The position numbers and the translations under genes were made by a program. A stretch of 64,000 nucleotides of DNA from Lepidodermella squamata (lineage: Eukaryota > Gastrotricha): positions 1,984,001 to 2,048,000 of the forward strand of contig JBLDXI010000007.1 of the NCBI GenBank assembly GCA_047495785.1. The letters are read 5' to 3'. How positions within the stretch are numbered: the stretch's first letter is position 1; every line of letters begins with the position of its first letter. Shown here piece by piece: positions 31,492 through 43,100 of this stretch. Under the pieces are notes generated by a model that made no database searches, was not told the origin of the DNA, and saw only the letters and a list, made by a program, of their open reading frames with translations.

Positions 31492-33909
31492 ATGGCTGAC
31501 TATGATGAAGAATTTGAACTCCCATTTTGCGGGGTGTACACGAACGATGACGACGGTATCGCAGAGGCGATGACTGATATCACGTCAGAGGACGATGTTT
31601 TCGAGTTTCGATCCACCCTAACGTCGTGTCTCGCCGACCAATACACCGGCCGCATAAATACGTCGAAAGCGCTGGAAAAGGCTGAGCATTATTTCAGAGA
31701 AGAACGTTTCGAAGATGCTGTGAAAGAATTCAACCGTGTTATGAAAAGCAATGCAACTTACATGGCCGCCTATCTTGGTCTTATCAATTCCTATGCCTGC
31801 CTTAACCGATGTGAAGATGGGTTCGCTGTAGCTCTAGCTGGCACTCGGACTGTTGCTTACGAAGAACACTGGGAACAAACCTATCGCCTTCAAATCGCTA
31901 TGTTATACGCTCATATGGGCTATGTGAAGAAGGCGTTGGATCAAGTTGCAACTTCTAGAAAGGAATTGGCTGCAGAGAAGAAGAAGCCATTGCCTAAGGA
32001 TGAAAGAGAAAGTCGCGAAAAAATTTGCAGGGCGGTTGAAATGATTGCGCAAAACAACCAAGGAAATCGCGTACTGGACACTCTAGATCTTGAACATACC
32101 CTTGCAACTTTAACTAATCCCAAAACTAGCCAAAGCCCATCGACCTGCGCATTTTTGATTCACCACCTTAACGAACACAAAAAGGTAGCTTCAAGTTCCG
32201 GCAGTTTTTGGGCAAAACTCGAAAAGGCTGGCGTTTTCTCGAAAGTTGAGTCTATTCATGCGTTGAAAGTCGCCTTCACTCGAGCTGATTTTCGGCGTTG
32301 GTCCCTTGCCGAATGTACGCTGATTTGCGAATTTTTCGACCTAGTCTACGCCGATCATCGCGAAGAAGAGAGATTGTACGAAATTCTGTTCGAGCAACCC
32401 GTTGTCAAAACTTTCCTAATCAATTTTGGCCAGACTTTGACCGCCTCTGATACGTTGATTTTCCTCGCTCATCAATCTACAGTTATTCACTTCGACATTA
32501 TTTCGTCTTGGCTTCAATTTTTATTGGCTGTTAGCGAGAAAAAATTCGATGATAAACGAGCGGATTTCTTCAATCAACGGCCTTTCAACAACATTTATTG
32601 GCTATCGAAATTGCTGTATTGCTCAACTGTCGGCATGTTTGGGTCGGTATCGGAACAATTGACCAATATCCATCGCAGCTTTTTCGGGAGGGCTCGAAAT
32701 ACTTACGTTGAATCTCTTCGCCTATTCGAGTTCATTTCCCAAAACGAACCGTGGTTTTCAGACGAAGTCAAACGAATGAACCCTCAGACGTTGCTTGAAA
32801 CGCTGAATTTTCTCGATCTGACCCTGCATTTAAATTTCTATGGTTGGAACAGTATGTCGCTCCAGCCTCCGATTGAAAAAATGATGGAGTTGTCCAATAT
32901 GAGGCGGGATATTGGCTACTCGCCGAGACGATCGCTTGATTTGTACGAAAAATTACTGAATCAAAATCGCGAATTTCTGGTGCCGATTTGCCGCCAAAGA
33001 CCTGGTTTGTGGACGCATTTGTCGCAGAGATTGACCTTTTTCGCGAAAAATTTGGACAATTTTATCGACGATACTCTTCTTGATCTACGCAGTACTTTCA
33101 ATGTTCTCATTATGTTATGCGAAATCGGGCAAAATGTCGAAGCGGATGCTTTTGTAGAAGACAGTGATTTTGAAGATGCGATCGTGAAATCCTGCCATTT
33201 AATTATGGGTCAAAAATTCGAGAAGCCTATCGAAGCTCTGGCTGGTTTAAAGGCTCAAGTTGTTCGACTAATTGTTGGCCTGAACGCCTTGAATCCCGAA
33301 ATTGCGGCTCAGATGGCGAAAGATTCGAAGCATTGCCGAGTTTTCCAGTGTTTTCTCGACCTGCCTGATTATGTACCGATCTCGGCGAAATATTTCCTGC
33401 TCATGGTGACTCATGCGGAGAAAAACTGGATCGCCTCTTTGGCAAAACACCCTAGGATGAACAATTTTCTGGCGAAATTGCTCAATTTTGTCTACGAATT
33501 CAAGGAATATCCGAAAAAAGAAATCGCTGATGTCTGCATGTGTTTGACGAAAACGATTTCACGGAAGCCTGAAATTGTCAGCCGGGAAGTATTGATGGAG
33601 GCTGTTCTGTTTTCTCTATTCGAAGAACCTCAAAAAGTCGTCGCTAAGTTGTCTGCAATGATTCGGCCGACTCGTCGGGCCAGAAGAGCGAAGAAGGAAG
33701 CGGCTGTCGCTGAAAATTCGACTCCAGCTGCTGCTGAACCTCTACCGATTCTACCTCTGAGTGCTGGGTTTCTTTTAGCTGCCTTGGTTCGAAAAGATTC
33801 GACATTTCGCGAGGCTCTTGATGAGGAAAATAGCTTATTTGGACCGGTTTCTGATGAATATCGAAAACTTATTGAAAAAGCCGTTGAACATCCTAGTGTT
33901 GCGTGCTAA
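31492..33909 (+). CDS. TPR-family protein 6 (805 aa, intronless)
   Basis: Start ATG 31492 (MADYDEEFELPF). The N-terminus is acidic with a PFCG variant instead of LFG. The TPR region at about 56-155 is the most divergent of the set: AEKAEHYF-type opening without the GN pair, then AAYLGLINSYACL and LQIAMLYAHMGYVKKAL. The C-region has QRPFNNIYWLSKLLYC and QRPGLWTHLSQRL (near residue 503), both family signatures. A basic cluster PTRRARRAKKEAA occurs near residue 725, resembling the basic linker of protein 4 in position. AATAAA at 33954. Function unknown. Confidence 0.86.
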   Translation: MADYDEEFELPFCGVYTNDDDGIAEAMTDITSEDDVFEFRSTLTSCLADQYTGRINTSKALEKAEHYFREERFEDAVKEFNRVMKSNATYMAAYLGLINSYACLNRCEDGFAVALAGTRTVAYEEHWEQTYRLQIAMLYAHMGYVKKALDQVATSRKELAAEKKKPLPKDERESREKICRAVEMIAQNNQGNRVLDTLDLEHTLATLTNPKTSQSPSTCAFLIHHLNEHKKVASSSGSFWAKLEKAGVFSKVESIHALKVAFTRADFRRWSLAECTLICEFFDLVYADHREEERLYEILFEQPVVKTFLINFGQTLTASDTLIFLAHQSTVIHFDIISSWLQFLLAVSEKKFDDKRADFFNQRPFNNIYWLSKLLYCSTVGMFGSVSEQLTNIHRSFFGRARNTYVESLRLFEFISQNEPWFSDEVKRMNPQTLLETLNFLDLTLHLNFYGWNSMSLQPPIEKMMELSNMRRDIGYSPRRSLDLYEKLLNQNREFLVPICRQRPGLWTHLSQRLTFFAKNLDNFIDDTLLDLRSTFNVLIMLCEIGQNVEADAFVEDSDFEDAIVKSCHLIMGQKFEKPIEALAGLKAQVVRLIVGLNALNPEIAAQMAKDSKHCRVFQCFLDLPDYVPISAKYFLLMVTHAEKNWIASLAKHPRMNNFLAKLLNFVYEFKEYPKKEIADVCMCLTKTISRKPEIVSREVLMEAVLFSLFEEPQKVVAKLSAMIRPTRRARRAKKEAAVAENSTPAAAEPLPILPLSAGFLLAALVRKDSTFREALDEENSLFGPVSDEYRKLIEKAVEHPSVAC

Positions 33910-33953
33910 ACTTTTTCATAGCTGTTTGATTACAGAGCCATATTATTCAGAAA

Positions 33954-33959
33954 AATAAA
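33954..33959 (+). terminator. AATAAA polyadenylation signal, TPR gene 6
   Basis: Canonical hexamer 45 nt after the stop codon. Confidence 0.5.
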
Positions 33960-34143
33960 ATATAGTGCAATTGAAAATTTAATTTATATCTGATTTTTAA
34001 ATTGGAGGGAAATTGTTTTTTTAAGGAATTTTACCGAAAATCGGGCTTTTATTAAGGCGGGTTTTTTTAATTTATCGCAAATTTCAGTGATTTTCTTTCA
34101 TTTAAAATTGAATTATCGTTGAAATTTAGGTTTTTATTTCACA

Positions 34144-37100
34144 ATGTTCTCTTGTTCATCCGAATCTCCATCCGAAGATGAGGATGCCATTTTGCAACGT
34201 GAGCAGATGGACGCTGCGAATGACAACTACAAACCGATGGAAATTTTCCCTGGCATGAAATGGCACTCTCAAGAGCGCAAAGAAATGTTCGAAAAGCTAT
34301 TTGGCTGCATCAATTACGGTACAGAATCGAACGCTCAACCGCCTGATAATAAGGACTGCCTCGAATATTTGAATGTTTGCTCATCGCAAGAAAAGGCCGA
34401 TGAACGCCATGACGAAATTCGACGCGGATGCCGCGGCATGATCTCGCACAATCCTTCGGTTTTCATGGGGCTTTCTAACGATACTCACACCGAGGGTAAC
34501 AAACTGTTTGCGGCCGGGCGTTACAAGGAGGCTTTGATGAAGTACAAGAAAATGATCCAGGACTCGCCGTATGATAAGCGTTACTACACCAATGCTGGGT
34601 TGTGCTATATTAAGCTGGGTAAATACGAAAAGGCGATCGCTGTTGTCTCAGATGCTGTTTATATTATCGGCGAAAATTGGGCGAAGGGCTATCTGGTCTA
34701 TGCGACTGCTTATTGCCACCTTGGTTATGTCGAATTCGCGCGTCGGTACATTAGAACCTACGCAAAGTCATTTGAAGGTGCGGATCGTCAGGCCGCTATC
34801 GCTAAAATTGAGGAAATTGCGAAGGAGCTGAAGGTCAAGAAGAAGCTGCTCGATGATCAAGATTTGAAGGCGACTATCGATCGATTGTTGGCGCCGAATG
34901 TGTCTAAAAAGCTATTGACGGTTCTGCTCATCCACCTCAACAATCATTTCCAGCAATCTCAAGGAATGTGCACAGGTTGGTAAAATTGAATTATTATAAA
35001 TTAATTTTGATTCGTGTTATCTGACGGTAAACGGATATTTTTCTCATAATTACAATTTCTCAAAGGCCAAACGCCGCCGTTCCGACTGCCGACTAGTTTC
35101 GACATTTATTCGTCATCCTCAGGATCAAACCATAAATTAGAGTGATAGAAATCATACAACGGCATGAAACATCATCGAAAAAGTTGAAAAGAGAGTTTGT
35201 CTTCCTCCGTTTTAGAGGAAGTTGAGAGGCTTCGCCCCTACGACGAAGGGGTTATTTCTTCTATAGATTCCACCATCATCTCAGTATCGTCTTACTCACT
35301 GGAGATGTCCATTAAAGGGGCCCTAACCGGGTGTCCAGAATAAAGTTCCCAACCTCCACGCGGTATGAACTTCTTCCATTCTTCATTAGATCTTTTGGCA
35401 ATGGCTACGTCGATGTTAGACAATAACCAGAGCATTTTCACCAAGTAAGCCTTGAATAGTCCAACTGGCTTCGAGGTGACGTTTATTGGAATCCGCTCTG
35501 CAGTAATGTGACTCTACAGCTGGTAAGCTGAGTAGAAATTTCTTGATTGCGTCTCGTAAGCTCAAGGCTCTTCAGACTTCGGCTTGTAGATGGCTTGTGA
35601 TCAAATTGGATTGCGAAACATCACGTTACCAAGACAGCATTTTTGGTTGATTTGATTGCACTGCGTACTGTGTATCTGCGCTAGTCTGCATGCGACGCAA
35701 GCAAAACAAACATCACAAATGAGACTTTATTGACTTCACTTTACACGCGTATAGCCAAGTTGAGCGCAAGTTGTGCGCGCGATAGAATCTAGGATAACAT
35801 ACACGCCACCTAGCCCGACAATCACACCAACAACGATAGCGACGAAAATCGTGGCTAACCGCTCTCGCCATTCGATTCGAGGACGACGGACGACCAAATT
35901 CTCTAAATCGCGAGGCTCGACGTTTGGCATTGTCGACGATAGTAAATTATTTGCGGATCTAAACAATGGCATATTGTTTATTAATAAAAGAAGTTCTTAT
36001 TCGGACCGATTAATCTGGTAAATATTGATTGCCTGATAAAATTCCTGAACCTTAACCAAGTCTGTTCAGAGACGGTCTTTCGACAAAACCGCAGCTCGCT
36101 TACATTGAAAACGACTGCCTTTAAAGCATATAGTTCGCAATATTTTGTCCACACCGGCGCACGCTCTTGTCGTGCATAGTCAATTAGTTATAATCGTGTA
36201 GCCAAGAACCCACTAGATTCTCTAATAGCACTAACACGACTGTGGAAGTAGACTAGTCAAACAGAGATGAAGAAAATAGCAAGTGCTAGGATCCAGGCTA
36301 ATTGCCTTGTGTCTGTGGCTTGCAACTGCGCGTAAATCCTGCGTCATATTGTTCAAGTCGCGGAAGAACCCGCACTTTACTGTATTGCTGTACTTTACTG
36401 GTGATTTTTTTATTTTACTGTATTGCAAAGTACAGCCCATTAGAGATGAGTCATTCGTTTTAAAATTGGAGAATCTAAAGAAAAAAGAAGACTTTTTGGT
36501 ATTCTTTTCACAGTATTATGCATCAATCTTTCCATCACAATATTATGGAGGTCGATACGCGTAGAATATAAAATTTTCCTTCGAAATTGACTCATCTTAT
36601 CGTACACATTAGTGATTTGGCGCCCTGGAAAAACCGAGTCGAAATTTTGTTCTTACTCCTCGATCTGGATTTTCTCCAAATGATTGGCAGTAACCAGCCT
36701 CTTTCCGCTCGTCAGCAAATGTAATTGCTAGTACAGCTAAGCGAACTGTACTCGCAGTACAGCCTAATTGAGCTGTGCTCATGATGGTCATTGCGGAGAC
36801 GATCTCCTCGGCAGCTCCGTTCCAGAAGCGCATCGGTAGATCGGGGCAGACAGATGCCTTCTTAGACGCCTTCAGGTGGTTCTTGACTTTGTCGCAGTCG
36901 ATTTCGACTTCGGTAGCTTTCTCTGTAGGCCGGTCTTTGAGGAACTTATTGAACTCATCGGATGGTGTCGAGTCGCGGAGATCTTCATTGATTTTCTGTC
37001 CTATGGAGCATTCATGCGCGAGTGTAAAGACTCGTCGTATATGAACATGAATTGACAAGATTTGAAATGAAAAATCAAATTTAATTCTGTAAAACTGTTC

Positions 37101-40100
37101 AATTTCAGGTGTACTGCTGCCTGCTATGTGCAAAGCTATCAACAAGTGCCAAGCTCTGAACACCCTGCTCAAGCAGAAGATTGACATCCCGAAAATGTCT
37201 TTCGTCGACGCTCGAAACATTTACTTGTTCTTCATGATGAACGTTCTCTTCGCAATGTGTTGCCCGACGTGCTCGGAAGAACTCCTGAAACAAGGCGTCC
37301 TAGTCTCCTACATTGTCGACTTCGCCAAAATGTTCGCAACACGAGGTGTTATGCGCCAAGTCCTGCGAAAACAGCAGTTCGGCCAGTGCGTCTGCGTCAC
37401 CTTCTGCTCTTTCATCGCCAGCCTCGCGCAACACGAATCAATCCGCCAGACCTTCTTCCTGAAAACGGCGCCTTTCAACGATTTCATCTGGCACACCAAC
37501 TTCCAAGCTGCTTATTTCGTCATCATGGGCTACGATGACAAAATCTGTGATGTTATCAGCACTTTATCTCTCGAAGAGCCGTGGTTTTTCCAACGCATTG
37601 AAAAATCAGTGACATCTGGCCAGAAAAACGATGTTTCAGTCTGCCTAGCGATTTTGGCTAATGTCAGCCGATTCGAGTTCAATGCCCATGATGAAACCGG
37701 GTCTTCACTTCGCTTCTGGACCAAAGCTACAGGTGATAAGAGAACTGCAGCTCTTTGCTCGGTTCGGCCTAGTATCTGGTGCCTATTCGTCCGCCGTCTC
37801 GAATATTACCGCGGTAAATTAGCCTCCCACCCCAAATTATCGACTGATGTTGAGATGGTTCTGAAAATCATGGATAATTTGCTGCTAACCTTCCGCCGGC
37901 AGGATCAGCGGAAAGAAATCGCCCCGTTAGCCACCCCGGCTGAGGAGGAAAATGTCAAATCTCTCGCTAAATCTCTCGTCTACCTGGTTAACTGCAAACG
38001 GAATTGCCCGAAACTACCCCCGGCTAGCGTTGTAACTATTCGAACCGAGGCGTTTAGAATGATCGCCCGCTTCGCGGCCTGCTCCCTGCAATTCCGCCAG
38101 GCCGTGTTCAGTTCGTCGTTCTCCGTCGCTGATATTGTTGGTGCATGTGCGTCTGAGGAGATGAGCCGCGTGCCTGGTTCGGCCCTGTATTGCCTGGCAA
38201 TGTTTTTGAAGCTGTCGAAGAATTTGAATAACGTCTACAACGAACTGGCGGATTTGCCGATTTTGCCAGATTTGGTGAAACGATTGATGGCGTTCATCAC
38301 GATTATGAACGATACCGATGCTTTTTCAAATGCCTGCTTGTCATTGTAAGTTCTTAATTGCATATCGGATTGCCAATAACACGTAACTAGTGCCGAGCCG
38401 CTTATTACTACTTCGTCATTGGGCTAATGAAACCCGCTAAGTCTACAGGAAAAATCCTATATACTTAGCGGGTTTCATTAGCCCAGCGGCGACTTCTTAC
38501 TAGTAAGATTGCCAGCAGTGCAAACTAGAAAACGCGAAACCTACTCAAATTTAGCTCGGCTAAGGCGCAGTGACGGGCTTATCGAGGCCCAGCTTTCAGG
38601 TCGTCAATTAGTTTGCTTAGAAAATTGCTTGTTTCCGAGCCTTGCAAATTTTACCGAGGGTGTGTCGGTTTTTGAAGGGTTGATATCCCTGACCTGGTTC
38701 GGGGAACAGCAGCAATTGGACTGAATAAATCAAGATCAAATCAAATCAGGAGAAAAATTAACCTTCCAGCATTTTCATCACGATTTTTTGCTTGAGATGC
38801 TTCGCCAAGTCATCACTTGCTTGCTTTGGCTTTGGACGCCACAGAATCCCCCAACAGCGGAAGCACGGTCAAGTTTGCCGCAGTGCGAGCAAGGCAGGGC
38901 CGGGCGACGAAAGTTGCCAGCGCCAAAAGAAGAGCCAGGGCAGGGGAAAGAAGCGCAGCAGGAGCATCCGGCACAGCAGGGACGGTGACGACAGAGGACA
39001 GGAGAGCAGCAGCAGGAACAGCGAGGGGAGGAGCAGGCAGAAGGGCTTCCTTGAAGGCGGTGGCGATGGCCTTCAAAACGCGGGTCCTGATGGGCGCAGA
39101 CGTGATGTGCTGAAGGATCAGAGGGATGAACAGCAGCTTCCAGTCGCGTTCGCCACTCAGGGAGGAAGCCGCTTCGCCAACCTGGGCCCTAGTTAGACGG
39201 AAGTCGAACTTAGCATCGAGGATGCCGTCGGAAGGAAAAGCCGATTGAGCCATGGTTTTTACGAAAAACTCGTTTTCGGACTCGGTTTCGGGCAGGGCTG
39301 CGCTGAGTTGATGCATTTCGATATCAGACATGCTACAGGAAGGTAATAGTCGAGGGGGAAAAAACGGGCTGTTTTGGGGCCACTTACATGATTAATTGAA
39401 ATTCCTTTGAGAAAGCCACGATCAGTAAGTAGAACGTCGGGTATTCCGTACTGCAAGAAATATGATTCAAGGGCATCGGCCGTCGCTTCAGGTGTGATTG
39501 TTTTCATCGGTTTTGCTTGGGCGAAGTGGCAAAGATGTTCAACAATTGTGAGAATGTGAGCATTGCCCCTTATAGTGTTGTTGGTGTTGCCGGCAGTTGT
39601 TGCTCATTCGAGCTTGTCACTGTAAGTTCTTTCCGCCACGTCTATTTGTTAGAGTTGGTTTAGAGTTGGGCCTAACACACTCATCAGGTTTTTGAAAATA
39701 GTAAAGTCAAATAAATGTTTTCATCTACGAGTGAACGATTTGTTTGAGTGATTTGATAAAACTCATCAATGGTCATCTCTCGAATGCTGAAATGGCTTGC
39801 GGGTCCGAGTTCGCTCAGTAACGCGGCGGCTGTTGAGCTATCTCTCTGCTTCACGGCTTCAACGGTGACAAATTGTCGATAGTTACCATTTATCGCATGG
39901 TGCGTGAATTTTAGCTAGTGAATATTGCAGATGGAAAATGAATTGAAAGGCTTTTAATTTTAGATGAAGCAAAGCATGGTGAAAATTTAGTTAAGCCGTG
40001 AGCTCATGCAAAGAAGCGCTATAAGCTTGATTTCAGACTTGAGATATTCTATAGCCGTTACCTGATAATGCCAACCATTTCTGATGAATCTGATATAAAC

Positions 40101-43100
40101 ACAAAGCTCATTTTCAATTTTCAATTTCTATACGACTAAAAATTATCTCTTCGTTTAAAATTCACTTAGTCATTGGCGTCGAGCCGCCGCCATCGCGTGT
40201 TGTACGCGGGGCCATTGGCTTCAGACAGATCGGGCTTTTTTGGATACCGAACAACGATTGGGGTCGAAAAGGCGGTCGACGCCGTCGTGCTGCCGCTGCC
40301 TGAAGTATTGTCCAAAAGGCCTAACTCAACAGCGTCTTCGTCGCGATTCGTCGCCTGGCGGCGATCGCGATCGCGATAGCATATAATGTGGTAAACACCG
40401 GAGACAACAGCCGCGAAGGCCACTCCGGAAATTAAACCGCCAAAAAAATAATCCATGAACAATAAAATCTATTCAAATAAGGAATCGTCGATGTCGGTTT
40501 GAAAGGGGCCGCAATATTTTTAATTAGCCCGCTTCCGTAGATTCCTATTTATTTTATTGATAAAATTTATATCACCATTTTTGTCTGACTGAGGCCTATC
40601 CATTGGTGACGATTGTGATTTCGTCATCACCTTTAGGTCCATTTAAAACCGCAATTGGGCGAAATAACGGTTTATTGTTATTATGCCGGCTCCATCACAT
40701 AGTTGCTATTATTATGATGCGTCGCGCGATGTCGCTCCCTCGGGATTCAGCGTGATTCTGCATTCAAATACAGCCAGTTTTAAACAGCGGGAGTGAGACG
40801 ATGGCCTGTTACAGCGTAATGCGAAGTAAATGAGTCAGTGATAAGCCATTTCTTCGAAACCTTATTAACTGAGTAATATTTCTTTTTCGATATGCGAACT
40901 TCATCAAGACAAAAGGGTGTGGCTTAGATGATACATAGATTGAAACTCTTGTGAATTTGCTCGTACGGGAAGCAGGGTTAGGGATAGCTCACACCTCCCA
41001 CCTCACCCACGAAAAATATAATAATTCCTCTCATCAATCTCCTAAAATTTAATCATCTCCATCTCTGGAAACTCAAGAAGCTCGAAAATTATTCATTATT
41101 TTAAATAGAGCTACAACTAAAAATACATCCAATATAATTAACCCCCAAATAAATAATTGTTCGTAGTCATGTCTACGAAATTTGTGCCGCTGCAATCGAC
41201 GCATTTCTGACATTTCTGATAATATTGAACTTCTCTAAATAAGCAAGCAATACACGATTATTCATGCATTTATTTTATTGGTGTTTTCACTTGCTTCGGC
41301 TCTCATTTCGGATGAAGATAGCTGGCATGCTTTCTTGGCCCCAACTGCTCTGTGTTGAGCAGTTTGGCGACGACCCTAAGAAGTCCGCTGAGACATGAGA
41401 CTATCTATCATCTGAGAGGCTGACTGAAACATACAGCCTGGACCACTTTTATTGTGCTAATAAACGCATCGCACTGAGGATGAATCCGGCCCCAGGTGAT
41501 CTGTGAAGAGAACTTTGGCGACGACCCTAAAAAGTCCGCCGGCCTCAGTAAGATAGACTGAAGATAGCACCTTAAACGTCCAGAAATATATTTCGCTTAC
41601 TCGAGAAAGTTCGCTTTTTCTTCGACTAACCAGATGCTAAGATTGCAGAGCAGATTTCTTAATTCTTCCAGAAATTTAGTTCTTCTGTCAAACGTTATAT
41701 GGGATGATATTCGTTGTGGCTCTGTTTCAAATTTATGTGAACATTATATCTGAAGAAAAGGGGATGTAGACATCTGCCGCTTGTATTGAGCATATTATTA
41801 TGGTGCTTGGTTAGAGGGGTTGTGATCGAGTGATACTCATGGTAAAAATTGCGCCGTAAACTTTGATGATTTCATCTCAACATGTTTTCAATCGCTAATT
41901 AAGTTTATTAGCCTATTTTGTTGAATTTCGACCAAAGAAGCTTCAGAGCCACTACTTCAAAATCTATACATTTGCATGTAAAAAAATTGCAGTTTGCATT
42001 TTCATCCGGTTGTTCCGCTAATGCATCTGGCGGTGGAATATAAACCCTTTCTACAACACAATGCCTGAAAGGAGGACGTTAAATAAAATGTATTCATTTG
42101 ATCATTCATTCTAACCCTTTCTATGGCTAGATAGTTGAGCGCCGATCACAACCCCGTAAAAAAAGAGTAGGTTTATTGGAATAAAAATGGGATAAGATTT
42201 TGCGTTATTAAAGAATTCCCATGGGACTGCTTCACGCCAGTGGACTGATAAAAAAATAAATCATAATATTCCGCTGAGAACTAAGTGTGGCATAAAACCA
42301 ATATGAGACAGAAAACAGAAAACACAAGTTGACATGAAGAAAGCCGGATATTGATCAACGACAAGCCCGAAACTACGGCACTGCTACGGTGCCGCTGCGG
42401 CCGGTAACTTCGGCGCCGTAGCATTTTTCAAATTCGCCCTGACTTGAAATTTGCGGAGTAATAATACCTAAGCAAATAAACAGGAAACAATAGGTTTCAG
42501 ATAGGGTTGTGATCGAAAAAGTGCAAACTTTGAGTCTTGAAAACATTTGAATGGGAGATCCTGACGGACCAATTATTCGACCACAGGTAGCTCTTAGGTA
42601 TGGCTAACGCCAGATAAAATTCGGTTCTAATCGGCTCGTTCATTGTTGCCATAGAGAATAGAGTTACCAGAGATGAAACTCCTACCGTAATCTGGTACAA
42701 GTTTGAACAGGTACAAGTTTGAACATTTCAACGGAAATAAGAGTTCGCAGGACCTTTTTGAATTGTTTCTGAATTGTCTGAAATCTTGAATTGTTCATAC
42801 GCTTCGAACATAAGCTAAGCCCGTGAAATCCTTGGCCATAGACCAGAAGTTTTGCTTCTTTAAACCGATTTTCAAATTCCGTCATAACGTAAAACCTCTG
42901 ACGTAAACTCAATTGAAACATGACCATGCGTAGTCGCGAACTTTATTTTTCTTCCGAACAGACTCTCTTCCAAACAAATGAAAAATTGCACTCGACTTGC
43001 CAAGAATGAGCGCAAAACATTTGTCAAATTTGCCCCGCGATAAGTCCAGATTCCGTAAATAGATTCACAAATGACTGTTTTTCTTAATTAACTAATTGTT

